Shown here: positions 1 through 10,319 of the stretch, one piece after another
Numbering within the stretch: position 1 is the stretch's first letter
How the letters are laid out: every line of letters starts with the position of its first letter
Assembly: GCF_050003625.1 (NCBI RefSeq)
Contig: NC_134400.1
Coordinates: 52,704,066-52,768,065 of the forward strand
Direction: 5' to 3'
DNA from: Haematobia irritans
Lineage: Eukaryota > Arthropoda > Insecta > Diptera > Muscidae
DNA length: 64,000 bases
Position numbers and translations under genes: made by a program
Notes under the pieces: model-generated
Seen by the model: only the letters and a program-made list of their open reading frames with translations
Told to the model about the DNA's origin: nothing
Database searches by the model: none

Positions 1-393
1 CAGGAGTGATATCTGAAGTCTTGATAACACTAGCGGTTTATGTTTAAATGGGGCCATATTTGCTTGGTGTCGTTACAACCCTTGCAATTCTCCCATTGAT
101 CATTTGCCATCATAACAGCCTTCTCACGCAGTTAGAGCTAGCAGGTAGTCAGAGGCATACCAACAGATTCTAGTTCCCCTGGAATATGTAAGGGTAGTTG
201 GGTAGTTCCTATACTTGCTAACTCATCCGCTTCGCAGTTCTCCGGTATGTTCTTATGGCCTGGCACCCATATTAGGTGAATATTGTACTGCTCAGCTATA
301 TCGTTGAGAGATTTGCCGCAATCGATTGCCGTTTCCAGTTAAGGAACAAAGAATCCAAGGATTTTTTTGCAGGTTGACTGTCTGAGTATATAT
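1..393 (-). pseudogene. LOA/I-group LINE remnant, RNase H end (antisense)
   Basis: Read on the minus strand, this segment matches the RNase H and following region of the LINE at 6316-7851 (roughly 7068-7447 there), for example the stretch coding for WVPGHRNIPGNCEADELA. It is degenerate, with small indels and no continuous frame. The element continues beyond base 1, and its 5' side resumes at 866 after the hAT MITE insertion. The RNase H of such elements degrades RNA in RNA-DNA hybrids during target-primed reverse transcription; this copy cannot make a protein. The identification rests on direct comparison within the window. Confidence 0.85.
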
Positions 394-857
394 TAGAGGT
401 GTGCATGTGACACGAAATTGTCGTGATTCGTGCGTGAGTCGTGAGTCACGCTCATGACAACAATGTGAGTGTGTGTGAGCGTGATTAACAAACCAAAATA
501 TCATGCGTGAGGGTGAGTCACGAAAATAATATCTTCGTGAGTGTGCGTGAGTAAAGAATTACACTCACGAAAATATTCCTGCTCACCAACATAAAACGCT
601 TAAGAGTTAAATTCAATTACAATTTTAGTAACACCTGGGATGTTAAGAGTTTAATAACACTCTTGATTTTAATAATGCTCATGTTTTCAGACACTTCGGT
701 AAGGTAAATTAATCATAAAATTATTCGTGAGTCACGACGTTTTCGTGCGTGAGTGTGCGTGAGTGTGCGTGAGTGTGCGTGAGTACAAATTTTCTCTTCG
801 TGAGTGTGCGTGAGCGTGAGTCCTACCAAAAAACTATTACTCACGTGCACACCTCTA
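394..857. mobile_element. hAT-type MITE with 8-bp target duplication
   Basis: The termini are inverted: TAGAGGTGTGC at 394 and its complement ending at 857. They are flanked by perfect direct repeats GTATATAT (386-393 and 858-865). An 8-bp target duplication with this type of terminus is characteristic of hAT transposons. Removing it rejoins the RNase H remnant in which it lies. The interior has no coding capacity and is built from GTGAGTGTGC-like repeats, in opposite orientation on the two sides. It would depend on a hAT transposase supplied elsewhere. Confidence 0.85.
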
Positions 858-865
858 GTATATAT

Positions 866-1000
866 TAATGCCAACATTTATTGGAACATTACTTCTCAGC
901 CAAAAACACTTCAGTGATTAGGTAATTTTTTCGCCATTCCAGGTCTTTAGAATATACTCCGAAACCCACCACCTGTAGAAACTTCCCGCATACGATGTTT
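866..1000 (-). pseudogene. LINE remnant, start of RNase H domain
   Basis: Continuation of the antisense LINE fragment beyond the hAT insertion. The minus strand matches about 6905-7068 of the LINE at 6316-7851, including the piece around the GFGVYS motif. Similarity stops near 1000, where the sequence switches to ORF1-like material. The reverse transcriptase part that should lie between them is therefore deleted. Confidence 0.75.
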
Positions 1001-1790
1001 GTCAATGTCTGCAGTTTTTATGTCTACTTCGGCTTCGCAAGGAGAATGTTCAATATAAACACCGCATGTCATCTTGGTCGATCCACCTCACCCAAACGAT
1101 CAACCTTCCAATCGGTGGTTGGAAGATATGGGTTGCATTCCTTTACTCTGTTTAATATTGACTCAGCACCTCCGAGTAGACACTAGGATCAGGAGGGTTT
1201 GCAAGTATCCATGCATGTGCTCTAGGTTTAGCCGGTATGTCTTTTTTCTCGACTAACTCCAACGCGGCTCCTTCCCATACTGCACCAATTAGCATTAAAG
1301 CAATCCATAGATTTCTGGTGCGCAAATGCGATTAACTTTAATCGTCCATGATACCATCCAGTACCTTGCCGTCGAGGACTTGGTCCGGGAAACCTTTTTC
1401 GCACCTCTGAGTAGACACTAGAAGTTGCGTTCTCAATTTTCCCCCATTTTTGTTTTGGAACCATACCGTCCAATGCTCATTTATTAATTATAGCCATCAC
1501 AAGGCTGTCTTTAGCAACTGAGGCAAACGATCTTTGATCCCTTTTGGAGGATGGCAGCTCTTCCGGTGATCGTTCCCTTTTTCCAGCTTTAAGAATCCCT
1601 TGAGCCCATTTTAAGGAATCACTTTGTTTAGCCGACATCGTGCTTGGGTCGACTCATCCTAATTTCTTTAGGATAAGCAAAGCATTTCTGCTTTCCTTAA
1701 ATCTCTTTCCTGAGGGATTGCCTCCTTTTGTGTCGTTACCTTAGAAAAGGTTCGACTTGCCAAAGTGTCGCCACCTGTCGACCCGTCTAC
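1001..1790 (-). pseudogene. LINE ORF1 remnant, DUF4780-like
   Basis: The minus strand gives an ORF1-like reading with a possible start at 1638 (MSAKQSDSLKWAQG), a basic stretch (KAGKRERSPEELPSSKRDQ), an in-frame TGA, then DGMVPKQKWGKIENA and GWYHGRLKLIAF. The spacing of 'P..W..I' and 'GWY.G..K.IA' resembles the DUF4780-type domain found in insect LINE ORF1 proteins, which are thought to bind RNA in the retrotransposition complex. That family match is from memory and not a search. Its position upstream of the RNase H fragment on the same strand fits one internally deleted element. It has stops and frame breaks and is non-functional. Confidence 0.5.
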
Positions 1791-1960
1791 AGGTCTACTA
1801 AGTGGACAATTTCTTTAAGTCAAAAATGTTTTTCCTTACTTTAAGTAAAAATAGCCTTAGTTCAAAGACATACGACTTTAAGGGAGGGACGCAAATTTTA
1901 AAAATTTGTGCCTTAACTCAATAAAAAAAGGTTTTTGTAACAATGATTATAAACTTTCTA
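1791..1960. repeat. MITE fragment related to 55858-56005
   Basis: The segment with 'caatttctttaagtcaaaaa' and 'gggacgcaaatttt' matches 55858-56005 along its length. It is part of a non-coding CAC/TA-type element family; no terminus is preserved here. Confidence 0.6.
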
Positions 1961-2991
1961 TATCCAGAACCATAGAATGGTTACGGGGGTATAATAAGTT
2001 TGTCATTCCATTTGTTACACATCGAAATATCGATTTCGACTTTACAAAGTATATATATATGTTCTTGATTAGGGAGAAATTCTAAGACGATTAAGCATGT
2101 TCGTCTGACCGTCTGTCTGGCTGTTATAATCACGCTACAGTCTTCAATAATGGAGCTATCGTTCTGAAATTTGGCACAGAATCGTCTTTTGTCTGCACAC
2201 AGCAAAAGTTCGAAGATAGATTATATCGGTCCAAGTTTTGATATAGCTCCCATATAAACAGATTGCCCGATTTGGGGTCTTGGGCTTCTAGAATGGTGAG
2301 TATCGGTCCATGTTTTGATAAAGCCCCCATATAGACCGATGTCCCGATTTTATTTCTTGGTCTTATAGAAACCGTAGTTTTTATCCAATTTGCCGGAAAT
2401 TTGAAATCTAGAGTTATTTTAGGTTCACAAAAAGGTGTGCCAAAAATGGTGAGTATCAGACCATGTTTTGATATAAACCGATCTCCCGATTTTATTCGTG
2501 GGCTTCTAGAATCTGTAGTTTTTATCCAATTTGCCTGAAATTTGAAATCTAGAGGTGTTCTATGACCACAAAGAGGTGTGCCGAAAATAGTGAGTACCGG
2601 TTCATGTTTTGATATAGCCTCCATATAGACCGATTTCCCGATTTTATTTCTTGGGCTTCTATAAGCCGTAGTTTTGGAAATCTGGAAGTATTCTAGGACC
2701 ATAAAGAGGTGTGCCGAAAATGGTGAGTATCGGACCATGGTTTGATATAGCCCCCATATAGACCGATCTTCCGATTTTACTTCTTTGCCTGAAATTGGAA
2801 ATGTAAGGGTATTCTAGGACCATAAAGAGGTGTGCCGAATATATTGTGTATCGGTACAGTTTTTGATACAGCCCCCTTATAAACCGGCCCTCCGATTTGG
2901 GGTCTAGATTCTAGAACTACAATTATATGTGCTGAAAATTATGTATATCCATCCATGTTGTTGACATAGCCCTCATTAGACCGATCTCCTA
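1961..2991 (-). repeat. degenerate head-tail repeat, tail and tandem units
   Basis: It begins with a decayed terminal hairpin and the tail motifs shared by E1 (toward TTTGTCATTCC, the GTCTG microsatellite near 2110-2130). It then continues as degenerate units of about 150 bp, each with 'atatagcccccatatagacc' and 'gaaatttgaaatctag'. The open frame across 2130-2738 is a by-product of the near-multiple-of-three period. The repeat is interrupted at 2992 by element T and resumes at 3903. Confidence 0.7.
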
Positions 2992-3309
2992 CACGCAAAA
3001 AAATAATTCTTTCCTCCCAAACGAAATTGTAGACAAACAAAGTTCGTTTCTCATTTGCTTTTCGTTGAAACGAAGTGTATTTGGAAGAAAAGTATATACT
3101 TTTTGTGATAAACGTTTATTCTTTTCCAGGATGTTAAAACAATTTCATAAAGACTAACTCAAAAAAATATTTTTTTTCTGGCTAATTGCATTTTCCCTCA
3201 CAACTTTCTCACTTCCGCGAAGTTTTTTAGTTCCTAGCACGTTTTTCTGTAATACAAACAATGTAGAAGAAATTATACGATTTTATAAATTTAATTTTTT
3301 TTACCTTTC

Positions 3310-3381
3310 GTCTGGACGGAGAATCGAACCGCGGACCATGCAATTTGTAAGCCAACACACTATCCTCTGAGCTATGTAGCC
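3310..3381 (-). other. tRNA-like sequence (Val-like), minus strand
   Basis: The minus strand reads GGCTACATAGCTCAGAGG, then an anticodon-loop-like CTTACAA (anticodon position UAC), then a B box GGTTCGATTCTCC. A box and B box are both recognisable, so a Pol III internal promoter is plausible. The anticodon stem and acceptor stem pair poorly, so I treat it as a tRNA-derived module of element T and not a working tRNA. A related copy is at 15056-15126. Confidence 0.65.
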
Positions 3382-3493
3382 GTTATTGTCATCAATAGAC
3401 AATTACCCATATAAGTTATATTTATATAGCATGGCTTGCGGCGCCCACGAGCCGATTAAACAAAGTTTGTTTAACAGAAAAATACATTTAGTT

Positions 3494-3567
3494 GGGCACC
3501 GTGGAGCAGTGATTGCTACGTCGGACTTGCATGCCAAGGATCGTGGGTTCGATCCCTGCTTCGACCA
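3494..3567 (+). other. tRNA-like sequence, plus strand
   Basis: It contains an A-box-like GTGGAGCAGTG, an anticodon-arm region around 'cggacttgcatgcc' and a clear B box GGGTTCGATCCC, ending TCGACCA. It points away from the tRNA-like sequence at 3310-3381. Stem pairing is imperfect, which argues for a tRNA-derived promoter module carried by the transposon. Related copies are at 15250-15323 and 54235-54311. Confidence 0.65.
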
Positions 3568-3902
3568 AAGTTTTTTTTTACATATATTCCAGATATGGTC
3601 GGAAGATACCGAAAAAATGTTCAACATTACATTCTACTATATTAAATTTTTACTATAAACTTTAAAATGTGTCTTATTAAAGACCTAAAGTCAGAAAAGA
3701 ACAGTGTTTGAGATAACCGAAATGGACTGTGTTTATGGTTCAAAAATAACTTTTTTTTATTGAAAAAATAAAAATTTTGTAACAAACGAATTTTTTTGGT
3801 GATAAAAGTGTATACTTTTCGAAGCAATTCAAAAAACTCTAATAAAAGAAAAACGTTTTCGGTACACGTTTTCCAAACGTTTTTTTTTTTTTTCTTTGCG
3901 TG

Positions 3903-4270
3903 TAGGGTTTCTAGAAATTGTAGTTTTTATCCGATTTGCCACCAATTGAAAATATACTGGCATTTTAAACGCACAAAAAAATGTATATGGTTTAGTTTTT
4001 ATAGGTCCATTTGGTAAGGTCTCCATATAGACCGATTCCAGATCTTGAGGGTACAGAAGGTGCATTGATCATGAAAATTGCTGAATGTAAAATTTCTAGG
4101 TTTTACTTCTCGTAATCATTTAAATATTTGGGGTAAAAATCTATAGATTTTAGATTTCAAATCATGTCGTTATTTCATCATTTTGCACACTTACAAGAGA
4201 TGTTTATGATTCCTATAAAACGAAAATAAAAAATGGTTCTTATAAATCCAGAATCTGATCTAGTCTTCAT
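3903..4270 (-). repeat. degenerate head-tail repeat, continuation
   Basis: Resumes the tandem units interrupted at 2992 ('tttctagaaattgtagtttttatccgattt' pieces recur from the 2340-2530 units). It decays after about 4080 and has no coding content. Confidence 0.55.
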
Positions 4271-5003
4271 AGGTTAAATCTTCGGGAAGCGTACTGGTTG
4301 AACTGATCTGCTTTGGAAAATATCTGTCATCAAACGCCCCTGAAATTTTCAAAGGAACTCGTATATTTGATTCATGGTGTTGGGTATGCAAGATTCGGCC
4401 CGGCTGAACTTACTGATGTTTTAATTAAAACTTCATTATTGTAATGAAACTTGTCCTTAATATTGCGTAAATTAGGCATCCTAAAATTTAGGTTGCGTAA
4501 TATTCAATAGCATGCAAATATTTTTTCGGTGTAAATCCTCAGACTGTAACTGAAGTAAATTAAATGAAGAAACAAAATGTAAGTCCCCATATATTCAGTC
4601 TTCCAAGATGAATTTTTGTTTGTCCAAGAAATTAAATTCAACTAAAACACGTGGAGCAAATTTCTTGCCACGCGTCTTTGTTTAGTGTAAAAATAGGATT
4701 GTTCTTTGTCAGTATTCTACGAACTGAGCACTAACGAGCAAATTAAAGACTACCAGGATATCGACTGTCCAATTTTCTATAGTCAGTGTGGGCGTTAAAC
4801 ATAAATTTGATGTGATATACAAAGACTATACAACCAGCCAGCCTAGTTGCTAGGACGTCTTCAGCTATCCTTTGTTATATCTTCCATCATAGGATTTCTT
4901 TTGTATAGAATAGCCGAATTATTTACTTGTAACACACCAATATAAATATAACTCCTAATAAACTGCTGTCAGTAAAAATTAAGGTGATTTTGTAAGAAGA
5001 AAC
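4271..5003. other. intergenic; one MITE end recognised
   Basis: No gene is seen. At 4425-4526 a stretch beginning TTAATTAAAACTTCATTATT and ending in TTTTTTCGGTG followed by TA matches 58381-58492, the right end of a CAC/TA element. The remainder is unassigned AT-rich DNA. Confidence 0.5.
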
Positions 5004-6315
5004 AAGTATATACGGCCGTAAGTTCGGTCAGGCCGAATCTTATGTACCCTCCACCATGGATTGCATAGAAACTTATACTAAAGACTGTCATCCACAATCG
5101 AATTACTTGGGTCGCGGTAACACTTGCCGATGCCAAGGTATCTTAAAACTTCTTAACGCCGCCTTCTGAATTGTAAGCTAACATAGTCCATACACTGAAA
5201 AAACAGTGAACCCACCAGGAAGAAAAATTTCGGTTAATGTTAGACAATTTTGAATATTTTGAGAAAATTTTAACTAAACAGTATAACAAACGCTGTCATC
5301 ACGCCCATGTCATTCAAATAAGTAAATATTTTTCTACAAGTTCAAGAAAATTTATTAGACATAATTGGGTTTTTCACTTGTTAAAGAAACTTTTGTAGTT
5401 TGAAGGAAAAAATTGGTGTTCAAAATTGCAAGAATGTCTTTAGTGACATACGAAGTTCATGATGAACGTATTTGTAGTAAAATTTACAATTTTAAAAAAA
5501 TATTGAAGTATTTTGTGGAAGAGACGAATTAATTAATTAATTACCTCTGTTTTAGTTAATTTAACTAACGTACACAAAAACTAGTAAGTAAAGTCTAAAG
5601 TCGGGCGGAGCCGACTATATTATACCCTTCACCACTGTGTAGACAAACATTTGTGTTACCAACTCAACTACTTCAAATTTGCTGGGAGCTATATAAAGGT
5701 TAGCATTTCCAGATACAAATACTTTTAATGGAGACAATTTTTTGTAATTTTATTTGGGAATTTGGCCATATTTGTTTAAACCAGGAGAACGAATATATGG
5801 AGGCTTTATCTAATTCTGAACCAAATTAGTTCAAACTTGACACACTTAAATATATTAAATATATTCTCCGTGGGAACTATGCAGTCAATTGGAGGAAAAT
5901 CCCATTGAAAATGGGTCTAAAATATGAAATAGTCTACCATATTTTCCCAACTCTGGTGTGCATATATATGGGAGCTATATATAACCTGAACCGATTTCGA
6001 CTAAATTTGACATTCATAGTTCGAATAATAATTCTGGCATCTCTGCAAAATTTCACGTAAATGGGAGTATAGCTCTGGCCCCCGCGGTCATTTGAGTGTA
6101 AATCGGGCGAAAGATATATATGGGAACTATATATAAATCTGAACCGATTTCAACCAAATTTGGCACACTTACCGATACTGCTAAACGTACTCCTTGTGCA
6201 AAAGTTGAAGCAAGTCATGGCTTTTGGGGCCATGTAAGTTCAAATCGGGCGAAAGATATATATGGGAGCTATATCTAAATCTAAATCGATTTCAACCAAA
6301 TATAGCTACAATGCT

Positions 6316-7851
6316 GGCTATACTTTAAGCTGAGTTCAGCAGGAAGCTGAACTTTAAGCTTAATATTGAAGAAAGGGCGAGGAAGGCAACTGTAGCTTTG
6401 TACTCGTGCAAAAAGGCAATAGGAAAAAAGTGGGGACTAAAACCAAAAATTGTGCATTGGCTATACACGGCAGTGGTTAGACCTATAATGCTATATGGTG
6501 TTGTAGTCTGGTGGCCGGCACTTCAGAAACCGACTGGTTTAGATAAAGTTCAGCGTATGGCGTGTTTGTGTATTTCAGGCGCATTCAGCAAGACAGGAAC
6601 AAATTCCCTTAATGTCATGCTGCATCTATTGCCTTTAGACATTTTGGCCAAACAGTCAGCTGCAACAACGGCTGTGCGGTTGCGCGAACTATCGCTGTGG
6701 TCGGAAAAAGGTTACGGTCACAGTTCTGTCCTCAAAACAATGTCAGATGTGCCTAACGTAGTGGATTACACTTTGGCGAGTCCACTTTTCGACAAAAAGT
6801 TTGAGACTCTAATCCCCAACAGTGAGGCGTGGTGCACACAGACCCCGGGGAATAAAGAATATATAGATTTCTACACTGATGGCTCCAAATTGGATGGACA
6901 AGTGGGTTTCGGAGTATATTCTAATGATTTGGAACTTCAAATAGCGAAAAGATTACCTAATCACTGTAGTGTTTTTCAGGCTGAAATATTAGCAATAAGA
7001 GAGGTGGCGAATTGGCTGAGAAGTAATGTTCCAAAAAATGTGGGCATTAATATATACTCAGACAGTCAACCTGCAATAAAATCCTTGGACTCTGTGTTCC
7101 TCAACTCGAAAACGGCCATCGATTGCCGCAAATCTCTCAATGAGATGGCTGAGCAGTACAATATTCACCTAATATGGGTGCCTGGCCATAGGAACATACC
7201 GGGGAACTGCGAAGCCGATGAGTTGGCAAGGCTAGGGACTACCTTACATATTCCAGGGGAACTTGAATTTGTTGGTATGCCCCTAGCTACCTGCAAGCTC
7301 ATGCTGCGTGAGAAGGCTGTTATGATGGCAAATGTTCGATGGGAGAATTGCAAGGGCTGTAACGACACCAAGCAAATATGGCCCCATTTCAACTTAAACC
7401 GCACACTAGATATGCAAATGTTCTCGAGACGTCAGATATCACTCCTGATATCTGCTATAACGGGTCGCTGCCTGATAGGAGATTTTGCAAAAACTATTGG
7501 CGCGAAGTATAATGACTATTGTATGAGCTGTCATGATGCGGAGGAAAAAGAATCAATTAAACACCTCTTGTGTGAGTGTCCTGCATTTTGTGTAAAGCGC
7601 AAGCAACTTTTAGGAGCATATAGCTTCAGATTACTGGCGGATCTGGAAAACGTTAACTTAAGCAGTCTGCTAATGTTTTTGGAACAATCTGGTTGGTTCA
7701 ACAAAGAAAAATAATCAAGAAGGTTCAGCGGTTAAAACTAGAAGTGCCCATATGTAATAGGTACTTTTAGTTAATGTGGTATCACAATGGACTGAATAGT
7801 CTAAGTGAGCCTGAATCTTAATCGGGCTGCCACTTTAACCTAACCTAACCT
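6316..7851 (+). mobile_element. 5'-truncated LOA/I-group LINE with 12-bp target duplication
   Basis: The insertion is bounded by the perfect duplication AGCTACAATGCT (6304-6315 and 7852-7863) inside an E2 153-bp unit. It contains the C-terminal part of a LINE ORF2 and a 3' UTR of about 135 bp ending in repeated TAACC and no poly(A). The same 3' end recurs as a 62-bp insertion at 19554-19615, which confirms the terminus. Truncation at the 5' end is the usual result of incomplete target-primed reverse transcription. Confidence 0.93.
6329..7714 (+). CDS. LINE ORF2 C-terminal part: RT end, RNase H, CCHC motif (5'-truncated)
   Basis: Open from just after a TAA at 6326-6328 to the stop at 7712-7714, about 461 codons. 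The first methionine is far inside, and no true start exists because the element is truncated. The N-terminal part (AVVRPIMLYGVVVWW) is the conserved segment after the reverse transcriptase palm and thumb in LOA-like LINEs. RNase H follows, with the carboxylates visible in FYTDGSK, FQAEILA, IYSDSQ and GNCEADELA. A C-terminal CX2C...HLLCECP motif (CMSCHDAEE...HLLCECP) comes near the end. In an intact element this ORF nicks target DNA, copies RNA into DNA and removes RNA. The endonuclease and catalytic RT motifs are missing, so it is inactive although the frame is intact, which suggests a fairly recent insertion. Confidence 0.9.
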   Translation, partial: AEFSRKLNFKLNIEERARKATVALYSCKKAIGKKWGLKPKIVHWLYTAVVRPIMLYGVVVWWPALQKPTGLDKVQRMACLCISGAFSKTGTNSLNVMLHLLPLDILAKQSAATTAVRLRELSLWSEKGYGHSSVLKTMSDVPNVVDYTLASPLFDKKFETLIPNSEAWCTQTPGNKEYIDFYTDGSKLDGQVGFGVYSNDLELQIAKRLPNHCSVFQAEILAIREVANWLRSNVPKNVGINIYSDSQPAIKSLDSVFLNSKTAIDCRKSLNEMAEQYNIHLIWVPGHRNIPGNCEADELARLGTTLHIPGELEFVGMPLATCKLMLREKAVMMANVRWENCKGCNDTKQIWPHFNLNRTLDMQMFSRRQISLLISAITGRCLIGDFAKTIGAKYNDYCMSCHDAEEKESIKHLLCECPAFCVKRKQLLGAYSFRLLADLENVNLSSLLMFLEQSGWFNKEK

Positions 7852-9089
7852 AGCTACAATGCTAAATCCACTCCCTGTGCAAAATTTCAGCCAAATTGTG
7901 TCAAAACTCTGGCTTTTAGGACCATATTAGTCCATATGGGACGAAAGATATATATGGGAGCTATATCTAAATCTGAACCGATTTCAATCAAATTTTGCAC
8001 ACTTGACTATACTACTAATTGTACTCCTAGTGCAAAATTTCAACCAAATTCGGCCAAAAATCTGGCTTCTGGGGCCATATAAGTCCATATCGGGCGAAAG
8101 ATATATATGGGAGCTATATATAAATCGGAACCGATTTCAATCTAATTTTGCACACTTGACCATACGACTAAGTGTTATATTTGTACAAAATTTCAAGCAA
8201 ATCGGTATAAAACTCTGGCTGCTGGGTCCATATTAGTGCATATCGGGCAAAAGATATATATGGGAGCTATATCTAAATTTAAACCGATTTCTTCCAAAAT
8301 CAATAGGGTTCTATTCTAACCCAAATTAGGAACATGTGCCAAATTTGAAGGCGATTGGACTTAAATTGCGACCTAGACTTTGATCACAAAAATGTGTTCA
8401 CAGACAGACGGACGAACGGACAGACGGATATGGTTATATCGACTCAGGGACCGACCCTGAGCATTATTGCGAAAGACATCATGTGTCTATCTCGTATCCT
8501 TCTGAGTGTTACAAACATATGCACTAACTTATAATACTCTGTTCCAGAGTGTGGCGCAGGGTATAAAATTATTAGAGTAGGGGAAACTTTCTTCAAACAT
8601 AATAATTCCATGAACTAAAATAAAGTTAAATTGGCTTTAGTGAAATAGAGAGTTCACTTGTTTTGAGTGTACGGGATATATAATAAACAAGAAAAAAAAA
8701 TGATTAAATACGTATATAATTCAGTTTGAAAAATTTCTATAGAAATAAAATATAAAATAGAAATAATTTTGGTAGATTATTTTTGGGGATCGGCTAATTA
8801 TAACTATAGACCGATATGGACAAATTTTGGCATGGTTCTTAGCGGCCATCTACTAGCGCAATGTACCAAATTTCACCACGTACCAAATTTCAACCGGATC
8901 GGATGAGCTTCGGAGGTCAAATCTGGGGATCGGTTTAAATTGGGGTTATATATAATTAAGACCGGTATGGACCAACTTTTGCATGGTTGTTAAAGACCAG
9001 GTCAAATCTGGGGATCGGTTTATATGGGGGCTACATATAATTATGGACAGATATGGACCAATTCCTGCATGGTTGTTAAAGACCATATA

Positions 9090-10023
9090 AAGGGTGATTT
9101 GTTAAGAGCTTGATAACTTTTTTTAAAAAAAAAACGCATAAAATTTGCAAAATCTCATCGGTTCTTTATTTGAAACGTTAGATTGGTCCATGACATTTAC
9201 TTTTTGAAGATAATTTCATTTAAATGTTGACCGCGGCTGCGTCTTAGGTGGTCCATTCGGAAAGTCCAATTTTGGGCAACTTTTTCGAGCATTTCGGCCG
9301 GACTAGCCCGAATTTCTTCGGAAATGTTGTCTTCCAAAGCTGGAATAGTTTCTGGCTTATTTCTGTAGACTTTAGACTTGACGTAGCCCCACAAAAAATA
9401 GTCTAAAGGCGTCAAATCGCATGATCTTGGTGGCCAACTTACCGGTCCATTTCTTGAGATGAATTGTTCTCCGAAGTTTTCCCTCAAAATGGCCATAGAA
9501 TCGCGAGCTGTGTGGCATGTAGCGCCATCTTGTTGAAACCACATGTCAACCAAGTTCAGTTCTTCCATTTTTGGCAACAAAAAGTTTGTTAGCATCGAAC
9601 GATAGCGATCGCCATTCACCGTAACGTTGCGTCCAACAGCATCTTTGAAAAAATACGGTCCAATGATTCCACCAGCGTACAAACCACACCAAACAGTGCA
9701 TTTTTCGGGATGCATGGGCAGTTCTTGAACGGCTTCTGGTTGCTCTTCACTCCAAATGCGGCAATTTTGCTTATTTACGTAGCCATTCAACCAGAAATGA
9801 GCCTCATCGCTGAACAAAATTTGTCGATAAAAAAGCGGATTTTCTGCCAACTTTTCTAGGGCCCATTCACTGAAAATTCGACGTTGTGGCTCGTTAGTAA
9901 GTCTATTCATGATGAAATGTCAAAGCATACTGAGCATCTTTCTCTTTGACACCATGTCTGAAATCCCACGTGATCTGTCAAATACTAATGCATGAAAATC
10001 CTAACCTCAAAAGAATCACCCTT
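9090..10023 (-). mobile_element. Tc1-mariner DD41D (rosa-like) element, internally deleted
   Basis: The ends are AAGGGTGATTTGTTAAGAGC at 9090 and a complementary AGAATCACCCTT ending at 10023, flanked by TA (9088-9089 and 10024-10025). Removing it restores the E1 host unit. At 934 bp it is shorter than I would expect for a full element carrying a transposase of roughly 340 residues, because part of the N-terminal coding region is deleted. Confidence 0.85.
9197..9910 (-). pseudogene. DD41D transposase lacking its DNA-binding domain
   Basis: A continuous 237-residue frame. It starts MNRLTNE, then jumps directly to PQRRIFSEWALEKLAE, which in relatives I recall lies about 100 residues further on; the N-terminal helix-turn-helix region is therefore missing, apparently by an in-frame deletion. 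The catalytic triad is visible: D in LFSDEAHFWLNG, D in FQQDGATCHTA and D in CDLTPLDYFLW. I count 41 residues between the second and third, the spacing of the rosa/DD41D group. The enzyme normally cuts at both ends and inserts at TA. Without the terminal-inverted-repeat-binding domain this copy should not recognise its own ends, although the catalytic core is complete. Confidence 0.85.
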
Positions 10024-10319
10024 TACTAACACCACGTACCAAATTTCAACCGAATCGGATGAATTTTGCTTCTCTTAGAGGCTCCGCAAGCCAAATCTGG
10101 GGATCGGTTTATATGGGGGTTATATATAAAATATCTATTCGTTCGGAAGTTAGCGTGATTTCAACAGACGGGCGGACGGATATGCTTAGATCGACTCAGA
10201 ATTTCACCACGACCCCAGAATATATATACTTTATGGGGTCTTAGAGCAATATTTCGATGTGTTACAAACGGAATGACAAAGTTAATATACCCCCCATCCT
10301 ATGGTGGTGGGTATAATAA

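Larger units (their letters stand above)
2992..3902. mobile_element. CAC-terminal DNA element T with two tRNA-like sequences
   Basis: A 911-bp non-coding element begins CACGCAAA and ends TTTGCGTG, and is flanked by TA on both sides (2990-2991 and 3903-3904). Excision restores the surrounding tandem-repeat unit. The interior carries two oppositely oriented tRNA-like sequences about 110 bp apart and AT-rich flanks. A truncated second copy lies at 52418-54663, and its core is shared with the larger elements at 14588 and 62448, whose termini differ. TA target duplication is typical of the IS630-Tc1-mariner group, but no transposase is present to assign the superfamily. Confidence 0.85.
5581..8568 (+). 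mobile_element. E2 head-tail repeat with LINE insertion
   Basis: The head has AGTCGG and CCGACT arms near 5601-5616. Units of 153 bp, each containing 'atgggagctatat' and 'aaccgatttcaa', follow, then a tail with a (GGAC)n run (about 8402-8430), 'atatcgactcaggga' and a terminal hairpin with arms around ATACTCTG and CAGGGTAT. The matching place in the sister CAC element (near 10755-10770) is empty and shows no obvious target duplication. It is interrupted by the LINE at 6316-7851. Confidence 0.8.
5193..8669. mobile_element. CAC-terminal TA element with nested E2 and LINE
   Basis: It begins CACTGAAAAAACAGTGAACC at 5193 and ends TTTTGAGTG at 8669, flanked by TA at 5191-5192 and 8670-8671. The host around it is E1 head, and deletion restores it. 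It is the same family as 10658-12681, in the opposite orientation. Its own sequence is under 500 bp and non-coding; the rest of its length is E2 (5581-8568). Confidence 0.85.
5004..10319 (+). mobile_element. E1 head-tail repeat, heavily nested
   Basis: The E1 head starts at about 5004 (ACAAGTATATACGGCCGTAA), runs to 5192, resumes at 8670 after a CAC element, carries 153-bp units, is interrupted again by the DD41D element at 9090-10023, and finishes with the E1 tail: a GGACGG run, 'gatcgactcagaatttcacc', and a terminal hairpin ending GGTGGGTATA near 10315. Both interruptions can be removed to restore canonical E1 sequence, so this is one element about 0.9 kb long before insertions. It has no coding capacity of its own. 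Confidence 0.8.

Noticed and set aside
2130..2738. 202-codon minus-strand frame as a gene
   Set aside because: It coincides with degenerate head-tail repeat units; residues repeat with the unit and no family motif is present.
3310..3567. A pair of functional tRNA genes
   Set aside because: Stems pair poorly, and the sequences recur only inside transposon cores with TA-flanked borders; better seen as tRNA-derived modules.
7834..7851. Telomeric TTAGG repeat remnant
   Set aside because: It is the 3' terminus of a LINE with a target duplication, found again at 19554-19615.
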